Of a DNA stretch of 64,000 nucleotides, positions 44,230 through 52,917 are shown piece after piece. The stretch spans positions 1-64,000 of the forward strand of contig JAQBNK010000188.1 in assembly GCA_028288595.1 (NCBI GenBank), read 5' to 3'. The stretch is from Chitinophagaceae bacterium (GTDB taxonomy: Bacteria > Bacteroidota > Bacteroidia > Chitinophagales > Chitinophagaceae). Position numbers and translations under genes: made by a program. The notes below the pieces were generated by a model, which searched no databases, was not told the DNA's origin, and saw only the letters and a list, made by a program, of their open reading frames with translations. How positions within the stretch are numbered: position 1 is the first letter of the stretch; each line of letters begins with the position of its first letter.

Positions 44230-45648
44230 ATGATGTACAGGCCGTTAAACCTTCTTACCGGTATTTCACTTTTCTTTCTCGCTATTATTATGCTGGGGCA
44301 AAGCAGTTGCGCCAATATTATTCCACCGGGAGGTGGCCCAAGGGATTCTATTCCCCCGGTACTTATCGCATCAACACCAAAAGATTCATCACTGAATGTA
44401 AAAAGCAACAGGATCGTTTTAAATTTTGACGAGTATGTTGATCTAGATCCTTCGGGGCAGCAAAATATTATCGTATCGCCTAACCCCGTAAACCAACCCA
44501 TTATAGATCACCGCTTAAAAACAATAACCATTCGCCTTAGAGATTCTCTTCAGCCCAATACTACCTACTCTATCAATTTCGGAAATGCAATTAAAGATGT
44601 GAATGAAGGAAATGTGTTTAAAGATTTTACCTATGTTTTTTCTACCGGCAATAAAATAGATGAGGGCATTTTATCGGGTAAAGTAATGCTTGCCGAAACA
44701 GGAAAGATTGACTCTGCACTTATTGTAGTGCTGCATCGCAACCTGCATGATACCGCGATCATAAAGCTGCCGCCAGTTTATTATGCATCATTGGATGGAC
44801 AAGGAAATTTTCATTTTCGAAATCTTGCTCCCGGCCGCTATGCAGTCTATGCCGTGCCCAATGGTTTCACAAGGAGATATGATGACAGTACTAAGCTATT
44901 CGCATTTCTTGATACTGCTGTTACCATTACCGAACAAAAATCTTTTGTAAACTTGTTTGCTTACCAGGAAGTAAAAAAAGGCTCTGCGGTTTCTTCTTTA
45001 TTGGGTACCAGCGCCAGTAAATCGGGAGCCATTGATAAACGACTGGTATATACTTCTAATGGCGGTGCCGGCCATGATATTTTGCAGCCCGTGCTTCTTA
45101 ATTTCAACAAACGATTGAATATTATAGATACCAATGCAATTCGGATCACCGATACTTCTTACCAGGTTTTACAAAAACCAGTGTTTGCAGTTGATACTTC
45201 AAAACGCATCATAACAATATCTTATCCCTGGCAGGAAAATACTAACTACAGGATCATCATTCCAAAAACCGCCTTTGCAGATTCGGCAGGAAATGCTTTA
45301 GCGAAAACAGACACGCTTCGCCTTCATACAAAAAAAGAAACCGAGTATGGAAGCATTCGTTTCAGGTTTAGCAATGTTAAGTTTAACCGCAATCCTGTAA
45401 TACAATTATGGACTAGCGATAAACTGGTTGAATCGTTCCCTTTAACCTCGGCTGAATTATACAGGAAGCTTTATGTTCCGGGTACTTATGAAATAAAAAT
45501 TTTGTATGATGCGAATAAGAATGGTGTTTGGGATCCGGGCCATTTTCCATCGCCCAAAAAACAACCCGAGATCGTGGAAGTGGTGCAAAAAGAGCTGACA
45601 ATCAGGGCCAACTGGGATAATGAATATGACATTAAATTAAAAGATTAA
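44230..45648 (+). CDS. Ig-like (Big_5) domain lipoprotein
   Basis: Secreted lipoprotein of 472 aa. The signal peptide ends in a lipobox-like SSC followed by ANIIPPGGGPRDSIPPVLIA, the recurrent N-terminus of a Bacteroidota lipoprotein family. The first Ig-like domain includes IASTPKDSSLNVKSNRIVLN and TIRLRDSLQPNTTYSINFG. A carboxypeptidase-regulatory-like middle region (GNFHFRNLAPGRYAVYAVPNG) and a second Ig-like segment (IITISYPWQENTNYRIIIPKT) follow. Structural or binding role at the cell surface; no enzyme motif. recR follows 62 bp later. Confidence 0.8.
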   Translation: MMYRPLNLLTGISLFFLAIIMLGQSSCANIIPPGGGPRDSIPPVLIASTPKDSSLNVKSNRIVLNFDEYVDLDPSGQQNIIVSPNPVNQPIIDHRLKTITIRLRDSLQPNTTYSINFGNAIKDVNEGNVFKDFTYVFSTGNKIDEGILSGKVMLAETGKIDSALIVVLHRNLHDTAIIKLPPVYYASLDGQGNFHFRNLAPGRYAVYAVPNGFTRRYDDSTKLFAFLDTAVTITEQKSFVNLFAYQEVKKGSAVSSLLGTSASKSGAIDKRLVYTSNGGAGHDILQPVLLNFNKRLNIIDTNAIRITDTSYQVLQKPVFAVDTSKRIITISYPWQENTNYRIIIPKTAFADSAGNALAKTDTLRLHTKKETEYGSIRFRFSNVKFNRNPVIQLWTSDKLVESFPLTSAELYRKLYVPGTYEIKILYDANKNGVWDPGHFPSPKKQPEIVEVVQKELTIRANWDNEYDIKLKD

Positions 45649-45697
45649 TCACCTTACAATTAAGAAAACATTTCGCCCGTTCGTTCTATTAACAAAC

Positions 45698-45705
45698 TAC
45701 TTTTG
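45698..45705 (+). promoter_or_regulatory. −7 box abutting recR
   Basis: TACTTTTG matches TAnnTTTG exactly and ends 5 bp before the ATG at 45711. It overlaps a GTG at 45705, so that GTG would probably lie upstream of the RNA start; this favours the ATG. TTTCG at 45671-45675 is a weak −33 candidate. Confidence 0.5.
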
Positions 45706-45710
45706 TGCTC

Positions 45711-46328
45711 ATGCAACTGCCTTCTGTTTTACTTGAAAATGCGGTGAACGAGTTTGCCAAACTTCCCGGCATCGGGAAAAAAACAGCACTTCGTTTGGTA
45801 TTGCATTTACTTAAACAAGATACCGGCAATGTGCAGCTCTTCAGCGAAACCATCGCTAAAATGCGACAGGAAATAAAGTTCTGCCAGCGTTGCTGTAATA
45901 TAAGCGATGGAGATATCTGCGCCATTTGCGCCAATTCTTTCAGGCACCAGAAAACAATTTGTGTTGTTGAAAATATCAGGGACGTGATAGCAATTGAAAG
46001 CACCCAGCAGTTCAATGGAACTTACCATGTGCTTGGCGGATTAATTTCGCCGCTTGATGGCATTGGTCCAGACCAGTTAAATATCGAATCCCTGGTTAAC
46101 CGCATTCAGAAAGAAGAAACTGAAGAAATCATTTTTGCGCTCAATCCAAATATACAAGGCGATACAACCATATATTATATCCAGAAAAAATTGCAACCCT
46201 TAAACTGCACAGCTACTACAATCGCCCGGGGAATTTCCTTTGGTGGCGAGCTGGAATACGCAGATGAAATGACCCTTGCACGCAGTCTCGCCAACCGCCT
46301 ACCCGTACAGCAATATGTTAAAGGTTAA
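45711..46328 (+). CDS. recR: Recombination mediator RecR
   Basis: RecF-pathway repair protein that helps load RecA. The 205-aa length is normal. Helix-hairpin-helix LPGIGKKTALRLVLHLL (about 18-34), a C4 zinc finger (CQRCCNISDGDICAICA) and the Toprim region (TICVVENIRDVIAIEST, then GGLISPLDGIGPDQLNIESL) are all present. Start at ATG 45711; a GTG six bases upstream falls on the −7 box. Cytosolic. Confidence 0.95.
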   Translation: MQLPSVLLENAVNEFAKLPGIGKKTALRLVLHLLKQDTGNVQLFSETIAKMRQEIKFCQRCCNISDGDICAICANSFRHQKTICVVENIRDVIAIESTQQFNGTYHVLGGLISPLDGIGPDQLNIESLVNRIQKEETEEIIFALNPNIQGDTTIYYIQKKLQPLNCTATTIARGISFGGELEYADEMTLARSLANRLPVQQYVKG

Positions 46329-46408
46329 AATTTTTTGTGACCACGGGTAAACCTCTTCTCCTATTTTTCGTTCTTACAGTTTGATAGTAACTATTTTAGC
46401 CGGTGTAA

Positions 46409-46470
46409 AGTTGGCAATTGGTAGTTGGCAGTTTGACTGTAAGCCAACAAGCAACTGCCAACCGTCAACT
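46409..46470. repeat. Inverted repeat of the GCCAACTGCCAAC type, family A
   Basis: Left arm 46409-46427 (AGTTGGCAATTGGTAGTTG) pairs with 46452-46470 at 15 of 19 positions, loop 24 nt. It ends 10 bp before the OB-fold protein start. Related to the spacer words at 33165 and 61080. Confidence 0.65.
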
Positions 46471-46479
46471 AAATTTAGA

Positions 46480-46884
46480 ATGAAAAGGAACCATTTTCTT
46501 TTATTACTGCTGGTTATCGTAGTTGCAGGAGGCGCATATACCTGGTATATATTTAATAAACCGCAAAGGGATGTAAAAGATGAAAAAGGCATTGCAGTAA
46601 CGGCCGAACAGATCTTTACAGAATATAATACCAATGAGCAGGCGGCTAATGCAAAATATTTGAATAAAGCCATCCAGGTTTCAGGACAGGTACAGAATGT
46701 TAAGAAGAACCAGGAAGGCAAAACCGTTGTTTATTTAAAAACCAGCGACCCGGTTTTTGGAGTGAACTGCACTTTTAAAGAGGACCCGGGCAACATCGAA
46801 AAAAACAGCCAGGTCTCTTTTAAAGGAATATGTACAGGCTTCACCAGTGATGTGGTGATCAACCAGGGCATATTAATAAAATGA
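46480..46884 (+). CDS. tRNA_anti-like OB-fold protein, membrane anchored
   Basis: Protein of 134 aa. An N-terminal hydrophobic segment (FLLLLLVIVVAGGAYTWYIF) anchors it in the membrane. The rest is an OB-fold of the tRNA_anti-like type: VTAEQIFTEYNTNEQAANAKYLNKAIQVSGQV, then KTVVYLKTSD and FKGICTGFTSDVVI. I place the start at 46480 so that the membrane helix is at the N-terminus. It heads a set with a c-type cytochrome (11 bp away), YceI and a DUF5777 barrel. Ligand unknown. Confidence 0.83.
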   Translation: MKRNHFLLLLLVIVVAGGAYTWYIFNKPQRDVKDEKGIAVTAEQIFTEYNTNEQAANAKYLNKAIQVSGQVQNVKKNQEGKTVVYLKTSDPVFGVNCTFKEDPGNIEKNSQVSFKGICTGFTSDVVINQGILIK

Positions 46885-46894
46885 TTAACTGATT

Positions 46895-47278
46895 ATGAGA
46901 AAGAATAAAATATATCCCATTTGTTTAGTAAGCATTTCAGCGGCACTGATCCTTTATTCGTGCTCAAATAAAAAAGCTGATCTCACTGCTCCCTCTTCTG
47001 CCAATTGTGATACTACAACTGTAAGACTAAGTGTTGAGATAAAAGCAATCATGACAGCACAATGTTTTTCCTGTCATGGTGGAAACGCAACACTTGCCAA
47101 TGGAATACAATTAGAAAATTATAGCGTCCTGAAAGCATACGTAAATAACGGGCAGTTGTTACAGGCGATCACACATACAGGAAATGTAACACCGATGCCA
47201 AATAATGGCACTTTGTTATCAGCCTGCGATATCAATAAATTCAGAGCGTGGATTAATAGGGGAGCGCAGAATAATTAG
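46895..47278 (+). CDS. Small c-type cytochrome lipoprotein
   Basis: Monoheme c-type cytochrome of 127 aa. A signal peptide with a lipobox-like LYSC (about residues 20-23) places it outside the inner membrane. CFSCH gives the heme-binding CxxCH, and a downstream methionine (TPMPN) is the likely axial ligand. The block KFRAWINRGAQNN ends the domain as in Planctomycete-type cytochromes of Bacteroidota. It is 11 bp after the OB-fold gene, so they are cotranscribed. Electron partner unknown. Confidence 0.85.
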   Translation: MRKNKIYPICLVSISAALILYSCSNKKADLTAPSSANCDTTTVRLSVEIKAIMTAQCFSCHGGNATLANGIQLENYSVLKAYVNNGQLLQAITHTGNVTPMPNNGTLLSACDINKFRAWINRGAQNN

Positions 47279-47282
47279 GTAT

Positions 47283-47344
47283 ACAGTTCAAAAGTAAAAA
47301 GAGTTGCACGCTTTTGATTTTTGACTTTTGATTTTTGAATTGAT
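47283..47344. repeat. Family B AT-rich repeat (TTTTGACTTTTGA)
   Basis: TTCAAAAGTAAAAAG (47287-47301) pairs imperfectly with TTTTTGACTTTTGA near 47319-47333. It separates the cytochrome and YceI genes. The same words occur near 10148 and 38531. Confidence 0.5.
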
Positions 47345-47360
47345 TTAAAAAAAATATCAA

Positions 47361-47903
47361 ATGAAAAAGATTTTTATAGTTGTACTGACTTTGATCATGG
47401 CCCAATTGGCGCATGCACAGAATTACCTTGCAAGAAATGGTAAGATCACTTTCTTTTCTTCAACACCAGTTGAAAATATCCAGGCTGTAAACAACGAAGT
47501 TGTAAGTACAATTAACGCAGCAAGCGGCGAGCTGGAATTCCGCCTCACGGTAAAAAGTTTTCATTTTGCAAAGACCACGATGGAAGAGCATTTTAATAAT
47601 GAAAGCTATATGAGCTCTACAAAGTTTCCGAAAGCTTCGTTTAAAGGAAAATTTGCAAAGCCTGTAAATTTTAAAGCCAATGGAACATATAATGTAAACG
47701 TCGAAGGAACGCTCACCATTAAAGACGTTACAAAAAATATTACTGTCCCCGCTGTGATAACAGTATCTGGAGATAAAATAACCGCTATCGCAAAATTTAA
47801 AGTAAAGCGTAAAGAATATCACGTCTACGGAGAAGCATTCACTCAAAGTAAACTTGCAGATGAAATTGAAGTGACCGTGAATTGCGATTACGACAAAATG
47901 TAA
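47361..47903 (+). CDS. YceI family secreted protein
   Basis: Periplasmic polyisoprenoid-binding-type protein of 180 aa. The N-terminal signal peptide is MKKIFIVVLTLIMAQLAHAQ. The lipocalin-like barrel shows the family landmarks FHFAKTTMEEHFNNESYM and TKFPKASFKG, then GTLTIKDVTKNITVPA. YceI proteins bind isoprenoid quinones or similar lipids. It lies downstream of a small cytochrome and upstream of a DUF5777 barrel, suggesting a shared extracytoplasmic redox or lipid role. Full length. Confidence 0.9.
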   Translation: MKKIFIVVLTLIMAQLAHAQNYLARNGKITFFSSTPVENIQAVNNEVVSTINAASGELEFRLTVKSFHFAKTTMEEHFNNESYMSSTKFPKASFKGKFAKPVNFKANGTYNVNVEGTLTIKDVTKNITVPAVITVSGDKITAIAKFKVKRKEYHVYGEAFTQSKLADEIEVTVNCDYDKM

Positions 47904-47939
47904 TTTCCCAATTGATTAATAAAAAGGGCAACATCATAA

Positions 47940-47947
47940 TATCTTTG
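47940..47947 (+). promoter_or_regulatory. −7 box for the DUF5777 gene
   Basis: TATCTTTG is an exact match to TAnnTTTG and ends 20 bp before the ATG at 47968. A TTG at 47912-47914 is spaced farther than usual. Confidence 0.5.
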
Positions 47948-47967
47948 CTCTAAAAACCAAACTACTG

Positions 47968-48852
47968 ATGAAACAACTGCTTTTAATTTTATGTGTTGTC
48001 GTGTCTGTAATAACAGTAAATGCACAGAATATAAATCTTGATAGTCTAACCGATGCGAAGGCAAAGCCTGCAGTAGACACAAGGGTTACGCATACTTTTT
48101 TATCCTCGCGACTTGTAAATGGTCACTCGGTTGAGAGCCCCCGGAATGGTGTACTCGACTTTCGTATTTCACATCGTTTTGGCAGAGTGAATGAAGGATT
48201 GTATAATTTCTTCGGACTTGATGAAGCGTCTATGCGTATCGGCCTCGACTACGGAATCACTGATCGTTTCTCGGTGGGTATCGGCCGTTCTACTTTTCAA
48301 AAACAAATTGATGGCTTCTTAAAATACAGGCTGTTGTGGCAGACAACAGATAACAGCATTCCGGTTTCCTTAACCCTGCTTACCAGCGCAATGGTTCAAA
48401 CTTTAAAATCAAATGATCCAAATATTAAAATAACTCCCAGCGACCGCTGGTATTTTGCGCACCAGTTATTACTTGCCAGGAAATTTGGTGAGGGATTCTC
48501 ATTGCAGCTCATGCCAACGCTTATCCATTATAACCGGGTACCCGCCGCTATGAGCAGCAATAACTTTATCGCCCTCGGTGCCGCTGCACGTGTAAGGTTA
48601 ACCCACAGTCTCAGTTTCAACGCCGAATATTATTATAATGCAAGTGATAAATTACCCGGCACGCACAATTCATTTTCTGTAGGTTTTGATATAGAAACAG
48701 CGGGTCACGTTTTCCAGCTGCATATGACCAACTCTACCGGGATGACGGAAAGAACCTTCATCACCGAAACCGATGGCCAGTGGGATAAGGGAGATATAAG
48801 ATTTGGTTTCAATATCAGCCGCCTGTTCAATCTTAAGAAACACCGTTACTAG
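47968..48852 (+). CDS. DUF5777 outer-membrane beta-barrel protein
   Basis: Predicted outer-membrane barrel of 294 aa. Signal peptide ends in VNAQ. ESPRNGVLDFRISHRFGRVN and FGLDEASMRIGLDYGITDRF are DUF5777 hallmarks; alternating strands continue to the C-terminus, which ends INISRLFNLKKHRY-like with an aromatic near the end. It follows the YceI gene and its own −7 box, and a terminator follows. Function unknown, though linkage to cytochrome and YceI genes suggests a respiratory context. Confidence 0.82.
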   Translation: MKQLLLILCVVVSVITVNAQNINLDSLTDAKAKPAVDTRVTHTFLSSRLVNGHSVESPRNGVLDFRISHRFGRVNEGLYNFFGLDEASMRIGLDYGITDRFSVGIGRSTFQKQIDGFLKYRLLWQTTDNSIPVSLTLLTSAMVQTLKSNDPNIKITPSDRWYFAHQLLLARKFGEGFSLQLMPTLIHYNRVPAAMSSNNFIALGAAARVRLTHSLSFNAEYYYNASDKLPGTHNSFSVGFDIETAGHVFQLHMTNSTGMTERTFITETDGQWDKGDIRFGFNISRLFNLKKHRY

Positions 48853-48882
48853 CTTTAACCCCCGATAAATTTCAATATCCTG

Positions 48883-48908
48883 AGCCGCATCCCTGATGCG
48901 GCTTTTTT
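48883..48908 (+). terminator. Rho-independent terminator of the DUF5777 gene
   Basis: AGCCGCATC (48883-48891) pairs perfectly with GATGCGGCT (48895-48903) around a CCT loop, followed by TTTTTT. A −7 box for the next gene begins three bases later, so the two signals abut. Confidence 0.85.
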
Positions 48909-48910
48909 AT

Positions 48911-48918
48911 TATCTTTG
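48911..48918 (+). promoter_or_regulatory. −7 box for the methionine synthase unit
   Basis: TATCTTTG matches TAnnTTTG exactly. It lies 217 bp upstream of the ATG at 49136, which would give a leader of about 210 nt. Confidence 0.5.
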
Positions 48919-49135
48919 CGCCATCAGGCGGATTTGTTTATTGTTCGGCCTGTCCAAAAAATTGAACTAATAAACGCTAAGAAGTTTCTTATACTTCCAC
49001 ACGTTTATAATTACAATCAATTTTATTGGACTGAGCAGCAGAACAAAGCCCGGCCTTGGTTGTGTCACTCACTTATACTGCAGTACATAACTCAGCAGGC
49101 ACCCTGTGTTTTCTTCAAACCTAAAAATGGGTTAT
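48919..49135 (+). other. Long 5' leader of the methionine synthase gene
   Basis: No gene that I can support; an apparent 99-codon reading frame through it runs into the real gene out of frame. Visible structure: a CGCC-ATCA-GGCG hairpin near 48919-48930 and a CTGAG/CTCAG pairing between 49032 and 49092. I do not recognise SAM or cobalamin riboswitch cores. Confidence 0.35.
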
Positions 49136-50152
49136 ATGAACGTAATAGAAAAAGAGCTGCAAAAAAGAATCCTCATAATCGATGGCGCCATGGGCACCAT
49201 GATACAGCAGCATAAACTAGAGGAAGCTGACTACCGGGGAGATCGCTTTAAAGACTGGCCATCAGATATAAAAGGTAATAATGATCTGCTGTCCCTTACG
49301 CAGCCGCAAATTATCGAAGGCATCCATAAAAAATATTTAGAAGCCGGCGCTGATATTATCGAGACCAACACTTTTAATGCACAGCGTGTTTCACTCGCAG
49401 ACTATGGAATGGAATCTCTGGCTTACGAGATCAATATTGCTGCTGCAAAAATTGCCAGGAAAGCAGCAGACGAGATCACTGCGAAAGGTCCATCAAAACC
49501 AAGATTTGTTGCCGGTGCAATCGGGCCGATGAATAAAACTTTGTCGTTATCGCCTGATGTAAATAACCCGGGCTTTCGTGGATTAAATTTCGATGAAGCA
49601 GTCGATGCTTATTACGAACAAATAAAAGGACTGGTTGATGGTGGCGTAGATGTTTTATTAATTGAAACCATCTTCGATACTTTAAATGCAAAGGCCGCCA
49701 TCTTCGCGGTGAAAAAATATTTCCGCGATGTAAATAAAAAATCATTGCCGGTAATGATCAGCGGAACGATTACAGATGCTTCAGGCAGAACATTAAGCGG
49801 GCAAACCCTCGAAGCATTTTATATTTCAGTGATGCATGCCAAACCATTAAGCATTGGTTTGAATTGCGCATTAGGTGCTGCACAAATGCGCCAGCACATA
49901 GAAGAACTGAGCCAGTTGGCGGCGTGTTATACATCTGCTTATCCGAATGCTGGTTTACCAAATACAATGGGTGAATATGATGAGACTCCTGAAGAGACCG
50001 CTCACTTCCTCGAAGACTGGGCAAAAGAAGGTTTTGTAAATATCGTGGGCGGCTGTTGCGGAACCACACCCGATCATATTAAACATATTGCAGAACATGT
50101 AAAAAATATTCAGCCGCGGCAGTTGCCTGTGGTTGAAGCAGAATTAGTATAA
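49136..50152 (+). CDS. metH: Homocysteine S-methyltransferase domain of split MetH
   Basis: First half of B12-dependent methionine synthase, 338 aa, holding the homocysteine-binding barrel. [21 protein letters not shown] is the domain start, [20 protein letters not shown] is the first zinc-ligand Cys block, and [11 protein letters not shown] near the end supplies the other two zinc cysteines. I start it at ATG 49136, which matches E. coli MetH; ATG 49127 is possible. The second half is a separate gene 68 bp downstream, whereas in E. coli both are one polypeptide. Cytosolic. Confidence 0.9.
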   Translation: MNVIEKELQKRILIIDGAMGTMIQQHKLEEADYRGDRFKDWPSDIKGNNDLLSLTQPQIIEGIHKKYLEAGADIIETNTFNAQRVSLADYGMESLAYEINIAAAKIARKAADEITAKGPSKPRFVAGAIGPMNKTLSLSPDVNNPGFRGLNFDEAVDAYYEQIKGLVDGGVDVLLIETIFDTLNAKAAIFAVKKYFRDVNKKSLPVMISGTITDASGRTLSGQTLEAFYISVMHAKPLSIGLNCALGAAQMRQHIEELSQLAACYTSAYPNAGLPNTMGEYDETPEETAHFLEDWAKEGFVNIVGGCCGTTPDHIKHIAEHVKNIQPRQLPVVEAELV

Positions 50153-50179
50153 ATGATAACCCTAACGATTAGTGTTATA

Positions 50180-50215
50180 AACTTCGTGATCCTCTGTGCC
50201 TCTGTGGTTCAAAAA
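50180..50215. repeat. Family C repeat word between the MetH halves
   Basis: CTTCGTGATCCTCTGTGCCT at about 50182-50201, then CTGTGGTTC, resembles the repeat words near 7195, 20619, 44120, 53535 and 54169. It sits at the boundary between the two MetH genes. Confidence 0.4.
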
Positions 50216-50220
50216 ATATT

Positions 50221-52917
50221 ATGGCTGAAATGAATACGATCAAACCCTTTCTCAGATTATCCGGGCTCGAACCGCTTGTCGTTCGACCTGAAAGCAATTT
50301 TGTAAACGTTGGCGAACGAACCAATGTAACCGGTTCAAAAAAATTCGCACGCCTGGTACGCGAAGACCGCTACGAAGAAGCATTAAGTGTCGCACGCCAG
50401 CAGGTAGAGAGTGGCGCCCAGATATTAGACATCAACATGGATGATGCGCTGCTCGATGGTGTTAAAGCCATGACCACTTATGTGAACCTGTTACAAAGCG
50501 AACCCGATATCGCTAAGATCCCTATCATGCTCGACAGTTCTAAATTCGAGATCATCGAAGCCGGACTCAAATGCGTGCAGGGGAAATGCATTGTCAATTC
50601 TATCTCATTAAAAGAGGGCGAAGATAAATTTGTTCAGCAGGCTGTTCTCTGCCAGGCTTACGGCGCCTCTGTTATTGTAATGGCTTTCGACGAACAGGGC
50701 CAGGCCGATACTTTAGAAAAAAGAATCACCATCTGCCAAAGAGCTTATAAAATATTAACGGAGAAAGTAGGCTTTGCTCCGCAGGATATTATTTTCGACC
50801 CAAACATTTTCGCCATTGCAACCGGTATAGAAGAGCATAATAATTATGGTGTAGATTTTATTGAGGCGTGTAAGATCATCAAACAAAAAATGCCGCTGAC
50901 AAAGATCAGTGGTGGTGTAAGTAATATTTCTTTTTCATTCCGCGGTAATGATACGGTTAGGGATGCAATGCACAGCGTGTTTCTTTTTCATGCTATTAAA
51001 GCAGGAATGGATATGGGCATTGTGAATGCCGGTCAACTGCAGATCTATGATGAAATAGAACCGAGGCTGAGAGAACTTTGCGAAGATGTAATCCTCAACC
51101 GCAATCCTGATGCGACCGACAGGCTCGTAACATTTGCAGATACCGTAAAAGCAAAAGGTAAGGTTGAAAAGAAAGATGATGCCTGGAGAAGTACTGCTGT
51201 TGAAGAAAGATTAAAGCATGCGCTGGTAAATGGCATCACTGATTATATAGATATCGATACGGAAGAAGCAAGACTAAAATTACCAAAGCCACTGGATGTA
51301 ATCGAAGGTCCGTTAATGGATGGGATGAATGTAGTGGGTGATCTCTTCGGCGCAGGAAAAATGTTTTTGCCGCAGGTTGTAAAGAGTGCAAGAGTAATGA
51401 AGAAAGCGGTTGCTTATTTATTCCCCTTCATCGAACAGGAGAAACTGGATAATCCATCATTACATTCCGGGGGAAGTAAAGCGCCTAAAGTTTTACTGGC
51501 AACAGTTAAAGGAGACGTACATGACATCGGTAAAAATATTGTGGGTGTTGTTTTAGGTTGTAATGGGTATGATGTGGTTGATCTCGGCGTAATGGTTCCA
51601 TCAGATAAAATTTTAGATACAGCAGAAAAAGAAAACGCGGATATAATAGGACTCAGCGGATTGATAACACCCTCGCTTGATGAAATGGTGCATGTCGCCC
51701 GTGAAATGAAAAGAAGAAAAATGCATCAGCCGTTATTAATCGGTGGTGCAACTACGAGCCGTATGCATACCGCCGTGCGTATTGCGCAGGAATATGATAA
51801 TGGCGTTGTGCATGTACTGGATGCATCACGCTGCGTTACTGTTGCGGGATCATTGCTGAATGAAAAACAAAAACCGGCGTTCCTTCAATCCATAGAAAAA
51901 GAATACAAAGAGCTGAAGGAAAACTTTGCAAAAAAGAATTCTGGTAAACAATATGTTCCATATAGCGAGGCGGTAGTTACGCGGTCTTACATCGACTGGA
52001 AAAATTACCAGCCGGTTAAACCAGCAGTTGATGGCGTTAAAGTGATTGAGGATTTGGACCTGGGCGTTATCGCTGAATATATTGACTGGGGACCATTCTT
52101 CATTGCCTGGGAAATGCCGGGACGTTTCCCTCAGGTGTTAACTGATGAAACATTTGGTGAAGAAGCTACACGCTTGTTCAACGATGCGAAGAAATTATTA
52201 CAAACCGTTATCGATGAAAAATGGTTTGCTCCAAAAGCGACGATTGGTTTCTGGCCAGCTGCAAGTAATAATGCAGATACGATTATCCTTCAAACAAAAG
52301 ATGGAGAAGTAAGATTAGAGAGTTTGAGACAGCAGCTAAAAAAAGCGATTGGTCAGCCGAATTTTTCCTTATCGGATTTTATCAAACCCGGAACATCAGA
52401 AAATAAAGCGACTGATTACATGGGTGCTTTCGCCGTATCGATCCAAAATGTTCAGCCGCATGTAGACAAATTTGCAGCAGAGCATGATGAGTATAATAAA
52501 ATTTTAGTGCAGGTTCTCGGGGATCGTTTGGTAGAAGCGCTGGCAGAATATCTTCACCAGAAAGTGCGTAAAGAATATTGGGGTTATGAGAAAAACGAAA
52601 CACTGTCTAACGATCAGCTCATAAGAGAAGAGTATGTTGGTATTCGCCCGGCACCGGGATATCCTGCCTGCCCGGATCATACAGAAAAAATAAAACTGTT
52701 CGAACTGCTTGATGCTACAAACAATGCAGGCATTGAACTAACAGAAAGTTTAGCGATGAACCCGCCGGCATCTGTTTGCGGCTGGTACTTCGCTCACCCG
52801 CAGAGCCAGTATTTTGGTTTGGGAAAAATTTTGCGTGACCAGTTAGTGGATTATGCAAAAAGAAAGAACATGCCTATTGAAGAAGCGGAAAGATGGTTAA
52901 GGCCGGTGTTAGAGTAA
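50221..52917 (+). CDS. metH: Pterin-, B12- and AdoMet-binding part of split MetH
   Basis: Second half of methionine synthase, 898 aa. It carries the methyltetrahydrofolate-binding domain ([20 protein letters not shown] near residue 27-46), the B12 cap and cobalamin-binding Rossmann domain with [11 protein letters not shown], where the His is the lower Co ligand, and a C-terminal AdoMet-reactivation domain ([15 protein letters not shown] near 805-819). With the homocysteine half it converts homocysteine to methionine. Its last 9 bp overlap the convergent HAD phosphatase gene. Confidence 0.93.
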   Translation: MAEMNTIKPFLRLSGLEPLVVRPESNFVNVGERTNVTGSKKFARLVREDRYEEALSVARQQVESGAQILDINMDDALLDGVKAMTTYVNLLQSEPDIAKIPIMLDSSKFEIIEAGLKCVQGKCIVNSISLKEGEDKFVQQAVLCQAYGASVIVMAFDEQGQADTLEKRITICQRAYKILTEKVGFAPQDIIFDPNIFAIATGIEEHNNYGVDFIEACKIIKQKMPLTKISGGVSNISFSFRGNDTVRDAMHSVFLFHAIKAGMDMGIVNAGQLQIYDEIEPRLRELCEDVILNRNPDATDRLVTFADTVKAKGKVEKKDDAWRSTAVEERLKHALVNGITDYIDIDTEEARLKLPKPLDVIEGPLMDGMNVVGDLFGAGKMFLPQVVKSARVMKKAVAYLFPFIEQEKLDNPSLHSGGSKAPKVLLATVKGDVHDIGKNIVGVVLGCNGYDVVDLGVMVPSDKILDTAEKENADIIGLSGLITPSLDEMVHVAREMKRRKMHQPLLIGGATTSRMHTAVRIAQEYDNGVVHVLDASRCVTVAGSLLNEKQKPAFLQSIEKEYKELKENFAKKNSGKQYVPYSEAVVTRSYIDWKNYQPVKPAVDGVKVIEDLDLGVIAEYIDWGPFFIAWEMPGRFPQVLTDETFGEEATRLFNDAKKLLQTVIDEKWFAPKATIGFWPAASNNADTIILQTKDGEVRLESLRQQLKKAIGQPNFSLSDFIKPGTSENKATDYMGAFAVSIQNVQPHVDKFAAEHDEYNKILVQVLGDRLVEALAEYLHQKVRKEYWGYEKNETLSNDQLIREEYVGIRPAPGYPACPDHTEKIKLFELLDATNNAGIELTESLAMNPPASVCGWYFAHPQSQYFGLGKILRDQLVDYAKRKNMPIEEAERWLRPVLE

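Noticed and set aside
45705-45710. GTG start for recR
   Set aside because: It coincides with the last base of the −7 box and adds only two residues; ATG 45711 fits better.
48919-49135. SAM or cobalamin riboswitch before metH
   Set aside because: I could not find the conserved core sequences of either class.
48916-49215. 99-codon plus-strand frame in the metH leader
   Set aside because: It overlaps the metH start out of frame and has no resemblance to a protein; the real gene starts at 49136.
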